Of a stretch of DNA of 64,000 bases, positions 36,713 to 45,063 are shown in pieces. Below the pieces are notes generated by a model. It was not told the origin of the DNA. It made no database searches and was given only the letters and a program-made list of their open reading frames with translations. This DNA comes from Candidatus Margulisiibacteriota bacterium (GTDB lineage: Bacteria; Margulisbacteria; Riflemargulisbacteria; GWF2-39-127): assembly GCA_003242895.1 (NCBI GenBank), contig QKMY01000045.1, positions 204,609-268,608 of the forward strand, given 5' to 3'. Both the position numbers and the translations under genes were made by a program. Within the stretch, counting starts at the first letter, position 1, and each line of letters starts with the position of its first letter.

Positions 36713-37804
36713 ATGAAACCTGAAAATTTAGCTATCTGCGTTGATCGATATCTGCCAAATTCTGAGACATTCATCTTTGACAGGATTCGTTCGTTTAAGC
36801 ACTTTAATCCTGTGGTCATTTGCAGAAAAGATGATTACGCCGCTCAATTTCAATGGCCTTATATTTTTTCCTATCTACGTAGAAAAAATAAATACAATAC
36901 ATACAAGAAATATGTCACTAGTCTTATTCAAGAGAACAGAATATCGTTACTCCAGGTACATCATTCAGTAAATGCCTTTCCGCTAATCCGTGTCGCAAAG
37001 AAAACAAGAGTACCGCTTATTACCTTTTTTCATGGTACGGATATATATTTTTTCAGAGGCATCTTTTTCAGATTACGGTTAAAGAACCTGTTTCATCAGG
37101 GAGATTATTTTGTCGTTAATTCTGATGATATGAAAAAGAATATAATCAAGATGGGTTGCAATCCAAGTAAGATATTTACGAATACCGCCGGCATTGACAG
37201 CAATAAATTTATACCAAAGGATTGGTCAGCCTCGATAAGTGCTACGTTCCGGATGGTTATGGTTGGCCGTTTCATTGAAGTAAAAGGGTTGCTATATGGA
37301 ATAAAAGCTTTTAAAATATTTTTTGATAAACATAAAACAGGATCCCTTACAATAATAGGTGATGGGGAACTCCGAAAAGAATATGAAAAAGAAGCGGAGG
37401 GTTATCCGATTGTGTTTATGGGAATGCAGCCTCATCAGATAGTCGCAGAAGAAATCAGGAAATCGGACCTCGTCTTAATCCCAAGTGTTTTCACAAAAAA
37501 GGGAATTCCTGATAGCTGCAACAATGTAGTAAAAGAAGCAATGGCTTGCGCGGTCCCTGTTATTGCGTCCAGAATTGCAGCAATCCCGGAAATGGTAGTA
37601 AATAAGGAAACAGGACTTCTCTTTGAAGAGAAAAACCATACGGAACTAGCTCTGCATATAGAATTCTTTTTTAAGAATCAGCCTAAGTTATCAGAATTTG
37701 GAAAAAAAAGCTACGAGAGATTTATAAAGAATTATACCCTTGATGCCCAGATGAAAAGGCTTGAGGAATTGTACGTTAAGATTATTAGGCAGTATAGAAT
37801 ATAA
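36713..37804 (+). CDS. Glycosyltransferase family 4 protein
   Basis: A 363-residue GT-B enzyme. The N-terminal domain starts near PENLAICVDRYLPNSETFIF and includes HGTDIYFFRG. The C-terminal GT1 domain (about 180-345) has VMVGRFIEVKGLLYGI, LTIIGDGEL and SDLVLIPSV. It also contains DSCNNVVKEAMACAVPVIAS, the donor-site E-x7-E region. Similar enzymes build exopolysaccharide, lipopolysaccharide or glycan decorations. I start at ATG 36713; in-frame ATGs at 36701 and 36641 exist and none has a strong ribosome site. It is followed by a non-coding gap and faces another GT4 gene on the other strand. Confidence 0.88.
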   Translation: MKPENLAICVDRYLPNSETFIFDRIRSFKHFNPVVICRKDDYAAQFQWPYIFSYLRRKNKYNTYKKYVTSLIQENRISLLQVHHSVNAFPLIRVAKKTRVPLITFFHGTDIYFFRGIFFRLRLKNLFHQGDYFVVNSDDMKKNIIKMGCNPSKIFTNTAGIDSNKFIPKDWSASISATFRMVMVGRFIEVKGLLYGIKAFKIFFDKHKTGSLTIIGDGELRKEYEKEAEGYPIVFMGMQPHQIVAEEIRKSDLVLIPSVFTKKGIPDSCNNVVKEAMACAVPVIASRIAAIPEMVVNKETGLLFEEKNHTELALHIEFFFKNQPKLSEFGKKSYERFIKNYTLDAQMKRLEELYVKIIRQYRI

Positions 37805-37881
37805 TAGCATCTCTGGTTTTGTTTATTCTAAGTAGCCCACCGAATCTACCCGAACCCCTTTTCTCACTACAAATTCTGCTA

Positions 37882-38055
37882 TTAAACAGGGAATCTATGG
37901 ATAGCAAGTTGATATGCCCATTTAAAAGGAGCATGTGCGCTAAGGTGATGAAGGGGATCAATGTCTATGCCTAGCCGGCACTTAACCCAATAAAATGCCA
38001 GGGCCATCGATAGAAAAACAAAAAAAGATAAAATAGCTCTCAAAATTAATTTCAT
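37882..38055 (-). CDS. Possible small membrane or secreted peptide, 57 residues
   Basis: An open frame with a strongly hydrophobic N-terminus (residues 3-22, LILRAILSFFVFLSMALAFY) preceded by Lys2. It reads as a signal peptide or membrane anchor, followed by a short polar tail with three His residues. No Shine-Dalgarno sequence is seen. TATAAT stands 6-7 bases before the ATG, so if real it would be read from a leaderless transcript. It fills an otherwise empty 436-base gap between two glycosyltransferase genes. It could be fortuitous; homologues would decide. Confidence 0.35.
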   Translation of the reverse strand: MKLILRAILSFFVFLSMALAFYWVKCRLGIDIDPLHHLSAHAPFKWAYQLAIHRFPV

Positions 38056-38240
38056 ATTTGAGATTATATAGGGATTGTGATTATTTTAAAAGATAATTAT
38101 TAGCCTTCGAATAATACAGAATAGACAAGGTAATTTACTTGCAATTATAAAGGATTATAAAAAAACAAGTATCCCGCTCACACGTATCATAACGAATATT
38201 GGAAATAATAAAACCCGGGATACAAAAAAAAAGCGCTCGA

Positions 38241-39494
38241 TTAATTTCGGCGAAGGGCTTGTTTACTTATTACCTCTTCGTACACCCGAAGAAGTTCCTC
38301 GCAAACAACAGACCAGTCAAAATTAGCAGATACTTTTTTGTAGCCATTTCGGGCAAGGAAATTTGCAAATTCCTGGTCGTCGATAAGCTGTTGTATTTTA
38401 TCCAGAAAATCTTCTTGAACCTGGGGATCAAAATGCAAGCAATCTCCTGTATCTTCGGTAAACCCAAGAATACCACCAATGCCTGAGGTAACAACCGGTT
38501 TGCCGGCTGCCCACGCTTCCAGGATAACAATTCCAAACGGTTCATGCAATGTTGGAAGTACAAAATAGTTGCAAGCATGATACGCACTCCTCAACATATG
38601 ATCATTCGAAGTAAATCCGGGAATTACCAGCACGTTAGCTTCCAAGTGAAGCTTGGTAATCCTATTTTTTATCTCCTCATAATAATCCTCTACCGAAACT
38701 GATCCTATAAGTACAAGCTTAGCCGTAGGATTCTTTTTTATTATTTCTGCCATAGCATTAATAAGAAACAATTGGTTCTTTTGAAAATCTATACGAGAAA
38801 CGCATAACAAAAGTTTTTCTTCCTGCCGGATGTTATACGCATTACGAAAAGCTTCGCCGGAGCCTTCTTTGAAATAGTTCACGTCAACGCCATTCGGCAA
38901 ATAGACAACCCGCTTTTTTGGGTAGGCTATTTGTGCAGAACGATATTCATCAATGCCAACACAGATAATCGCATCGGCATCTTTCATGACTTTATTAGAA
39001 CCCAGCAGCCATCCGAAAATACGACCCCATTCCAATTTCCCCTGATAGGGTTTCTGCATCATTTGATACTGTTCCTGCGGCACATTGAACAGACCGCCAT
39101 GCAGGGTTACAACGAACGGGATACCTTTGAGCTTCGCAACGAACCTCCCAATAGCACCTATACGTTTGGGCACATGGCTATGGATGAGAACTACATTCTT
39201 CTCCCTTAGTAATGCCCAGAGCATGGAAAGAGAAAGAAGATTTCCACCTTTTCTGAGTAAAGCTGCTTTACTTTCCTCCGACAGCCCAAACCATGGAAGC
39301 GAGAAGCTGAATCGATATATTTTTATTCCCTCAATGCTTTCTTCAGCCTGGTCGGATAAAGCTTTGGTCGTAAAAATCTTGACTTGGTAACCGGATTTGA
39401 GGAGCTCCTTGGCGCTGTTGATAATAACGGTTTCGGTTCCACCCCAGCGTGTCTTATTGAAAACCCTGCAGATATAAATAATCGTACCGTTCAT
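38241..39494 (-). CDS. Glycosyltransferase family 4 protein
   Basis: A 417-residue GT-B enzyme with the family opening IIYICRVFNKTRWGGTETVI (Gly-rich acceptor loop), HSHVPKRIGAIGR and VTLHGG. The donor-binding domain has LLCVSRIDFQKNQLFLI, AKLVLIGSV and ILEAWAAGKPVVTSGIGGI. The ATG at 39494 follows the stop of the upstream methyltransferase by one base, so the two are coupled. Together they probably modify a surface glycan. The acceptor is unknown. Confidence 0.9.
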   Translation of the reverse strand: MNGTIIYICRVFNKTRWGGTETVIINSAKELLKSGYQVKIFTTKALSDQAEESIEGIKIYRFSFSLPWFGLSEESKAALLRKGGNLLSLSMLWALLREKNVVLIHSHVPKRIGAIGRFVAKLKGIPFVVTLHGGLFNVPQEQYQMMQKPYQGKLEWGRIFGWLLGSNKVMKDADAIICVGIDEYRSAQIAYPKKRVVYLPNGVDVNYFKEGSGEAFRNAYNIRQEEKLLLCVSRIDFQKNQLFLINAMAEIIKKNPTAKLVLIGSVSVEDYYEEIKNRITKLHLEANVLVIPGFTSNDHMLRSAYHACNYFVLPTLHEPFGIVILEAWAAGKPVVTSGIGGILGFTEDTGDCLHFDPQVQEDFLDKIQQLIDDQEFANFLARNGYKKVSANFDWSVVCEELLRVYEEVISKQALRRN

Positions 39495-39495
39495 A

Positions 39496-40194
39496 TTACG
39501 CGCCACTGCTTATGCCGATTAAAGATTTTGTCAGGAACAGTACTTTTTCTTTTTTTATGGACAGTTTAGGAAATAATTCTTGAAAAAGACGATAATCGAG
39601 AAGCTCGATGCAATCAACCTTCGCAACAGCTTCATCGATATTCAAGGCCCTGTTAAAATGTCCTAGGCCGAAAGTCAAACATAATGCTATTCGTACCGGC
39701 CGGGGCAACCAGTGAAAAAAGGGAGTCATAAAATGCGGTTCTATTGGAAACCAGAAAAATGGGGTCTGGATATAGGTTATAGGTGCCAATCGGAGGATCT
39801 CCTGAGCAAACTTTCTCATTTGCTTCCAGTCGCCTACATGCTCAATCACGGAATTGGAGTGTGCGATATCAAAGGAGTTGTTATCAAACCCGGACAGGTT
39901 ACACCCATCCCCGTCAACAAAGGTAAAATGGTTATCATCTGCCGAACAATTGCTACCGGCTAAGTTGACTACAGTTATTTTTATGTTGTAGCTATCTAGT
40001 TTTTCTTTTGGGAGAATATTCCAGAAGGTCTTCGTACCCCCGATGTCTATGATGGCTACGCTCCCATTCTTCGCATACACGGTTTCTATCAAAGGTAATA
40101 GGTGCTGCATTCGGGAGGTCCTTAGTTTGGACCCGAGCGAGCTCGCAGCCTTATAGTCAGTCAACGCATGTGCTAAAGTTTTTGTTAATCCCAT
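39496..40194 (-). CDS. SAM-dependent methyltransferase, class I
   Basis: A 232-residue Rossmann methyltransferase. Motif I appears as VAIIDIGGTKTFWNIL, motif II as ITVVNLAGSN (acidic residue replaced by Asn/Leu around it), and the motif IV region as FDIAHSNSVIEHVGDW. IQTPFFWFPIEPHFMTPFFHWLPR is a segment seen in sugar- or lipid-modifying methyltransferases of glycan clusters (only the key IEPH-MTPF part is used). AAAAGGATC is the ribosome site. It is first in a two-gene unit with the glycosyltransferase, so it likely methylates a glycan. Confidence 0.82.
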   Translation of the reverse strand: MGLTKTLAHALTDYKAASSLGSKLRTSRMQHLLPLIETVYAKNGSVAIIDIGGTKTFWNILPKEKLDSYNIKITVVNLAGSNCSADDNHFTFVDGDGCNLSGFDNNSFDIAHSNSVIEHVGDWKQMRKFAQEILRLAPITYIQTPFFWFPIEPHFMTPFFHWLPRPVRIALCLTFGLGHFNRALNIDEAVAKVDCIELLDYRLFQELFPKLSIKKEKVLFLTKSLIGISSGA

Positions 40195-40489
40195 AGTGAT
40201 CCTTTTAAAAAATTGATATTTTTATAATCTAAGAGATATCAAAGTATCTATTAATCCGGATATTCTGGCCCGTTTAAAAAAATTCTCTATTTTTAAATTA
40301 ACATACCATAAACTTTTTGCCAAATTAATTAATATACTCAAATGAAAAAAAATATGATACAATCATTTCGAATGTTGATTAAAAGGCTAGCAACTCAGCC
40401 TGAATATCAAACGTCGAGCATGGTCTCCGATAGATTTTATCACAATCGTGACATTAATACTCTATCAGGAACGTCGCTCAAACCAGAGT

Positions 40490-40574
40490 GCGCGCGTGGC
40501 GGAATTGGCAGACGCACTAGACTTAGGATCTAGCGCCGCAAGGTGTGTGGGTTCAAGTCCCTCCGCGCGCACCA
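40490..40574 (+). tRNA. tRNA-Leu (anticodon TAG)
   Basis: A class II tRNA with encoded CCA. Acceptor stem GCGCGCG/CGCGCGC, D arm with TGGCGGAATTGGCAGACGC, anticodon stem CTAGA/TCTAG with loop CTTAGGA (anticodon TAG). A variable arm GCGCCGCAAGGTGT and T arm with GTTCAAGTC follow. The next minus-strand gene ends two bases after it. Confidence 0.95.
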
Positions 40575-40575
40575 T

Positions 40576-40788
40576 TTAACCTACGATATCTAGTAACGAT
40601 TTTTGGGTTTCTTCTTCTACCTGAATAATTTTAATATTCGCAGCAGCACTTCCTTTTGCCTGTATTGTGTCGACTATTTCCCGTTCAAGATTTACACCTT
40701 TATCGAATCCAGCGCGGCTTACATTCTGTGCACTCACAGCCATCCGATTAGCAGCCTCGTTAAGACCATTTATACTTGAGTCCATCAT
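40576..40788 (-). CDS. Short flagellar rod/hook-family-like protein
   Basis: A 70-residue protein resembling the joined N- and C-terminal helices of flagellar axial proteins (FlgC/FlgG family) without the middle domains. SSINGLNEAANRMAVSAQNVSRAGF fits the N-terminal rod motif (INGL-A-RMAVSAQNV). LEREIVDTIQAKGSAAANIKII and TQKSLLDIV match the C-terminal helix. The first ATG (40788) has AGGAGG 5 bases upstream. It stands alone next to tRNA-Leu. It may be a minimal rod-type protein or a relic; no other axial genes are nearby. Confidence 0.6.
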   Translation of the reverse strand: MMDSSINGLNEAANRMAVSAQNVSRAGFDKGVNLEREIVDTIQAKGSAAANIKIIQVEEETQKSLLDIVG

Positions 40789-40905
40789 AAATTCCTCCTT
40801 TTTAAAGTAAATTCTTAAAAATCCAGTGCTCTCAAACATTTAATTGGCTATCCACTACCTTCGATTTAAGCACAGATCTGATTTCATTTATTATCGGTAG
40901 GAACA

Positions 40906-40962
40906 TCCAGATAATTCTTTTCAAATTACTACTTTTTTCTCCGTCAAAAGAAATTATCTGGG
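40906..40962. repeat. Imperfect inverted repeat
   Basis: CCAGATAATTCTTTT and AAAAGAAATTATCTGG are complementary except for one extra base, with about 24 bases between. It lies in the space between the nitrilase 3' end and the small rod-like gene. It could form a hairpin in RNA or be the ends of a small mobile repeat. Confidence 0.55.
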
Positions 40963-41016
40963 ATTAATTGAACATTGAATGCCCTATAGGCAAGATAGTT
41001 ACCTTAAATCGAGGAG

Positions 41017-41787
41017 CTAAGAGATGACACAGGGAATTTTTTCCCTAACGATACGGACTTCTTTAAGATCAATAGCGGTTAACGTGAACCCTGTCCTTTC
41101 TTCGCTGTTTGAAATGATCTCGCCCCAAGGATCAATCACTACCGATTGCCCAAAGAAATCATACCCCCCGCACTGCCCGACACAGTTCGTCGCTACAAAA
41201 AAGAGCTGGTTCTCTATAGCCCTGGCTTTTGTAAGGGTCAACCAATGATTGAGCCTCGGGACCGGGAATTGAGCCGGTAGAAAAATGAGTTGCGCACCTT
41301 CCCGTTGCATTAATCGAAACATCTCAGGAAAACGTAGATCAAAACAGATCGCCAGACCAATCCTGCAATGCTGTGTTTCAAAAGTATACACATTCTCTCC
41401 AGGGGTGAATATTTTGAGCTCATCCATTAAGGGAAACAAATTAATTTTGCTGTATTGTCCGATAATCGTTCCCGAATCGTTAATAACAAAGGACGTATTG
41501 AAAAGGTTATGTTCTCTGAGCCGGGGAAGAGACCCGCTGATGATGTAACTCTTATAATACTGTGCAAGTTGGCTGAATTTCCCTAATATATAAGAAGTAC
41601 TTTCTATATTTGCGATGATCTGGTTCTTCGAAATAAAGCCGGTGCTCCACATTTCCGGCAGAACAAGAAAATCAACATGCCTTGAGGCTAGCGCTTTTTC
41701 GGCCAGACCCAGTGCAGTATCGATATTAAGCCGGATATCGCTATAACTGATGGGAAATTGCAGTTGGGCAACTATTATCTTACTCAT
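41017..41787 (-). CDS. Carbon-nitrogen hydrolase (nitrilase superfamily)
   Basis: A 256-residue amidase-type enzyme with the full Glu-Lys-Cys triad: E45 in VLPEMW, K114 in YSKINLF and C148 in AICFDLRFPE. This pattern is like omega-amidase/YafV proteins, which hydrolyse alpha-keto amides in metabolite repair. The exact substrate is not determinable. The start is ATG 41787, overlapping the uracil-DNA glycosylase stop by four bases; the open frame runs 56 codons further into that gene, which I reject. It is last in a run of four overlapping genes. Confidence 0.9.
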   Translation of the reverse strand: MSKIIVAQLQFPISYSDIRLNIDTALGLAEKALASRHVDFLVLPEMWSTGFISKNQIIANIESTSYILGKFSQLAQYYKSYIISGSLPRLREHNLFNTSFVINDSGTIIGQYSKINLFPLMDELKIFTPGENVYTFETQHCRIGLAICFDLRFPEMFRLMQREGAQLIFLPAQFPVPRLNHWLTLTKARAIENQLFFVATNCVGQCGGYDFFGQSVVIDPWGEIISNSEERTGFTLTAIDLKEVRIVREKIPCVIS

Positions 41788-42461
41788 AGTAAAGACCTTT
41801 CTTCTATCACCGTTTTGATAGCTTTCATGTCTTGCCAGGTAAGCCATTTCGGGCCTCCAACTTCTCGACTGGCATTGCGCAAAAGATATGAAGGGTGAAA
41901 AACCGGCATGATTGCAAGCTCTTCTTGCATATAAGGTACTTTTTGAAAAAACCATTGCCCTCGTGCCTTGGTAATTGAAATCGTCTTATCGAGTACAGCT
42001 TTTAGAGCAGGAGAACCCACGAGAATAATTATTTTTGGCTTCAGCACAAGTAGTTGATTTACTAGATATGTCCGACACGCAAGCACTTCTTTTTCTTCGG
42101 GATTTCGATTCTGGGGCGGACGGCATTTAACAATATTAGTGATATAGATATCTTCCCGCCTAATACCAACAGAGAGCAAAATGCTGGTTAACAATTGGCC
42201 TGCCCTTCCGACAAAAGGCACGCCCTGAATATCTTCCTGCTGACCAGGACCTTCTCCGATTAACATTAAATTGCTCGGGCTGGGACCAGCCCCCGGAACA
42301 AGGTTTGTCCTGCTCTTATGCAACGGACATTGTACGCAAAAATCCAGGTAATCGATTAATTCATCATAGGTTGTAACTCTTCGCTGCGGATACTCCGCTT
42401 TTAGAGTTAAGGGGTTAGCGCCTCGCTCTTCGGTACTCCATACTTCCTCAAAAAAATTCAT
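41784..42461 (-). CDS. Uracil-DNA glycosylase, family 4 (4Fe-4S)
   Basis: It removes uracil from DNA. The four cluster cysteines are visible: C42 and C45 (FCVQCPLH), C113 (VKCRPP) and C129 (LACRTY). The catalytic motif is LIGEGPGQQEDIQGVPFVG, and motif 2 is VFHPSYLLR. 225 residues, normal for the family. The start and stop both overlap neighbours by four bases (ATGA), showing tight coupling with the kinase-like genes upstream. Uracil removal next to dTMP-kinase-like genes suggests a nucleotide/DNA-quality theme. Confidence 0.94.
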   Translation of the reverse strand: MNFFEEVWSTEERGANPLTLKAEYPQRRVTTYDELIDYLDFCVQCPLHKSRTNLVPGAGPSPSNLMLIGEGPGQQEDIQGVPFVGRAGQLLTSILLSVGIRREDIYITNIVKCRPPQNRNPEEKEVLACRTYLVNQLLVLKPKIIILVGSPALKAVLDKTISITKARGQWFFQKVPYMQEELAIMPVFHPSYLLRNASREVGGPKWLTWQDMKAIKTVIEERSLL

Positions 42462-43102
42462 GGCAGGACCCCCTTTACGACTTTTCGGATCAACTGTTGT
42501 TGCTGCTGCACCGGGTCAAAGGAGTTTATCGTGATAAACTTAAAATCGGCATGCAACAGCTCGAACTGTCCGGTTAGTTGCGACTGGAACATGGTAAAAC
42601 TTTTCTCTAGCTGAGGTGAAAACCCAATATCCATACCGGCGTCATAGAAATCTACGTTACTGATACTCCCTAGGTTCTCTAGCGATCTCTCCGGTGTCGT
42701 CTTGAAATAAAAGGTTATGTCAGGTAACATCGCAAAGTCATAAAGTTGCCTTACCCAGTAATGTTCGCTGCCCCTGACAACATCTCTGGCAAATGAAGTT
42801 AAAATATATTTATTAATAAGAACGATAAACCCGGCCTGAAGTGCAGGAATAATATTCTTAGCGAGAATATCAGAGGTATCGGCAGCGTGAATAAGACTAT
42901 AGGTAATCGGGCTGAGCGAACGGTTATTTTTGGCATTTTGAATCGTTTGGGCAATAAGCTTGGAATTTTTGCGTTTCGTTTGAACCGCACCATAGCCTTC
43001 AACTTGAAGCCAGTCCATCAACAAGTTGATCTGTACGCCTTTACCAGAGCCATCTACACCTTCAAAGGCAATAAGTTTTCCCGGGTAGGTATTTTTTCGC
43101 AT
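42458..43102 (-). CDS. Thymidylate kinase-like protein, diverged copy
   Basis: A 214-residue P-loop kinase of the thymidylate kinase fold. The Walker A motif is GVDGSGKG (residues 15-22). The usual DR(Y/F) motif is NKYILTSFARD, so the Asp-Arg pair needed for catalysis and nucleotide contacts is lost. The lid region also lacks the normal Arg pattern. It is clearly paralogous to the gene upstream (same segment order, such as SLIHAADTSD versus SLLHATDFAD). Its start overlaps that gene by 49 bases. It may be inactive, acting as a regulatory or heteromeric partner; this is inference. Confidence 0.72.
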   Translation of the reverse strand: MRKNTYPGKLIAFEGVDGSGKGVQINLLMDWLQVEGYGAVQTKRKNSKLIAQTIQNAKNNRSLSPITYSLIHAADTSDILAKNIIPALQAGFIVLINKYILTSFARDVVRGSEHYWVRQLYDFAMLPDITFYFKTTPERSLENLGSISNVDFYDAGMDIGFSPQLEKSFTMFQSQLTGQFELLHADFKFITINSFDPVQQQQQLIRKVVKGVLP

Positions 43103-43842
43103 GCTTTAGCTTTCTTTTTTAAAATTAACATGACATCTTCTCTCAAAAGCTTTTGTTGCTCATGTATCGGTAAGGTAGCATTGATCGGTATAAAACTAAA
43201 CTCTTTCACCATTTTCTCGTATTCTGACAGCACCTTGGACTGGAACAAAACAAAACTTTCCAGCGGGTCCTTCGACAGCTTCATGTCCATTCCTGATTCA
43301 TAATACTTAGGTGTTCTGGTAAGCGAGATCCGGTCAAGTGCCAATTTAACTGGAACTTTAAAGTAAAAAACCGCATCCGGCTTGATACTGAAAGAATAAC
43401 CATTACGCACCCATCGCGAATTACAATTCCTGGCGATATCCCTGGCAAATGCTGTATATGCATATCTATCGGCAAGAACAATCAATCCGGCCTTTAGCGC
43501 AGGAATTATCGTGCCTTCCAGCCTATCGGCGAAATCGGTTGCATGCAATAAGCTGAAAGTTTCAGGCCCAAGTTGCTCTTTTTTCTTGCCTTTTTTAATA
43601 ACTTTGGAAACTAGTTTCGAAGAATTCCATTCGGTCAAAATAACCGGATAGCTTTTTGATTTTAGAAAGTTATATAGTATCTTAAGTTGCGTAGATTTTC
43701 CGGAGCCATCAATACCCTCAACAACGATCAGTTTACCTGCATAGGGATGTTCTTGCATGAAACGCGGCAGCTTCTGATCAGGCTTAGCATTCGCTAATTT
43801 TTTTGACTCATATACAGAGCTTTCAGAAAATAGTTTAACCAT
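43054..43842 (-). CDS. Thymidylate kinase-like protein with intact DRY motif
   Basis: A 262-residue kinase of the thymidylate kinase family. Walker A is EGIDGSGKST and DRYAYTAFARD supplies the DR motif, followed by PDAVFYFKVPVKLALDR and a late helix. N-terminal (about 35 residues) and C-terminal (about 20) extensions exceed the normal 210 residues. I chose ATG 43842, with AAGAG upstream; ATG 43848 is an alternative. It is first in the four-gene run ending with the nitrilase. dTMP kinase activity is plausible, but a related nucleotide substrate cannot be excluded. Confidence 0.72.
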   Translation of the reverse strand: MVKLFSESSVYESKKLANAKPDQKLPRFMQEHPYAGKLIVVEGIDGSGKSTQLKILYNFLKSKSYPVILTEWNSSKLVSKVIKKGKKKEQLGPETFSLLHATDFADRLEGTIIPALKAGLIVLADRYAYTAFARDIARNCNSRWVRNGYSFSIKPDAVFYFKVPVKLALDRISLTRTPKYYESGMDMKLSKDPLESFVLFQSKVLSEYEKMVKEFSFIPINATLPIHEQQKLLREDVMLILKKKAKACEKIPTRENLLPLKV

Positions 43843-44030
43843 ATTCATTCTCTTATTAAAGTTTCTAGTTAAGAAATAGTAGCACATGCAGCCTTAAGTA
43901 TCAACGCTGTCAGCCAAGGCACCCGAATACTAACTATTTACTCCTTGGGACTTTCTATGCCTTTACTTTTTTCATAAACTAATTTACAATTTTACTGTAT
44001 GCTGAAAATATGGTTCCAAGCTCAGAAGAA

Positions 44031-44059
44031 TTGTTGACAAAGAATCATACCATTACAAT
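44031..44059 (+). promoter_or_regulatory. Candidate promoter of the ATP synthase operon
   Basis: TTGTTG/TTGACA around 44031-44039 and TACAAT at 44054-44059 lie 32 bases before atpB. The spacing is 17 for TTGTTG or 14 for TTGACA, so the exact -35 is unclear. Confidence 0.4.
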
Positions 44060-44090
44060 TAATTATAGCGTTTATAGAGGTTAATTATCG

Positions 44091-44798
44091 ATGGGTATTC
44101 ATGAAGCACAGGAAGCACTCTTCACTGTGCATTTTTTAGGAATGACCTTAGCAATTATAAAGCCTGTTTTATTAATGTGGTTCATTTCAGCTTTTATAAT
44201 TGTTTTTTTCTTTTTAGCCCTTAAGATCAAAAGAGCCCGAACTATTGTAGAAATGCTCATAGCTTTCTGCCAGGACCAATTTCTGTCATCGTTCCCACAT
44301 TACACTCGTTTCTGGCTGGTCTTCTTCTTGTCTCTGTTCCTTTTTGTAGCTACCAATAACCTCGTCGGCTCGATACCCCTGCTGGAATCGCCCAGCGGCA
44401 ATCTTAACTTTACCGCGAGCCTTGCACTCGGCGTATTTTTTCTATCCGTTCTTATCGGGATTAAGATTCATGGCAGGAAGTACCTAAAACAATTCGTTCC
44501 AAACGGCGTCCCCAAATTATTGATACCACTGATGGCACCAATAGAAATTGTTACTTATTTATTTCGCCCGCTATCTTTAGCTCTCCGGCTATTTGCCAAC
44601 ATGTTTGCCGGACACATGATAATCGTCGTGTTCTTTACACTTCTTTCGATGGTGCCGATATTTGTAGGCAAGTTTGTACCGCTGGTACTCATCGTAGGAA
44701 TTAAACTTTTTGAATTATTTGTTTGTTTAATACAAGCATTTATTTTTACCTATTTATCTGCATCGTATATTTCTGATGCTATGAAAATAGAACATTAA
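44091..44798 (+). CDS. atpB: ATP synthase F0 subunit a
   Basis: Subunit a forms the ion half-channels. The 235-residue protein has five to six membrane helices. The essential Arg is in SLALRLFANMFAGH (near residue 165), and the last helices carry KLFELFVCLIQAFIFTYL. It opens the operon atpBEFHAGDC; no atpI precedes it. GAGG stands 14 bases upstream of the ATG. A shorter periplasmic N-terminus than in E. coli is normal for many bacteria. Confidence 0.97.
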   Translation: MGIHEAQEALFTVHFLGMTLAIIKPVLLMWFISAFIIVFFFLALKIKRARTIVEMLIAFCQDQFLSSFPHYTRFWLVFFLSLFLFVATNNLVGSIPLLESPSGNLNFTASLALGVFFLSVLIGIKIHGRKYLKQFVPNGVPKLLIPLMAPIEIVTYLFRPLSLALRLFANMFAGHMIIVVFFTLLSMVPIFVGKFVPLVLIVGIKLFELFVCLIQAFIFTYLSASYISDAMKIEH

Positions 44799-44814
44799 GG
44801 AAGGAGGAAAAAGA

Positions 44815-45048
44815 ATGGGTAATGTAGCATTAGCATATTTATCATCAGGTCTCGCAATTGGATTAGCAGCAATAGGTGCTGCGCTGGGAATAGGGTTAAT
44901 CGGTGCAAAGTCTATCGAAAGTGTTACGAGGCAGCCAGAACAACTCGGCACAATCCGTACACTTATGTTCATTTGTATAGCATTCGTAGAATCTATCTGT
45001 TTATATGGACTATTAATCGCTATTCTTCTTATTTTTACCGCTAAATAA
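44815..45048 (+). CDS. atpE: ATP synthase F0 subunit c
   Basis: A 77-residue hairpin of two membrane helices with polar loop RQPEQ (residues 39-43). The ion-binding carboxylate is Glu59 in FVESICLYG. Ser60 and Tyr64 match sodium-type rings, but the Gln that helps coordinate sodium in helix 1 is Ile26 here, and the following Thr is Ile61. Proton use is therefore somewhat more likely, though not certain. AAGGAGGAAA precedes the ATG. Confidence 0.97.
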   Translation: MGNVALAYLSSGLAIGLAAIGAALGIGLIGAKSIESVTRQPEQLGTIRTLMFICIAFVESICLYGLLIAILLIFTAK

Positions 45049-45063
45049 AGGAGGAAGAAAGCA

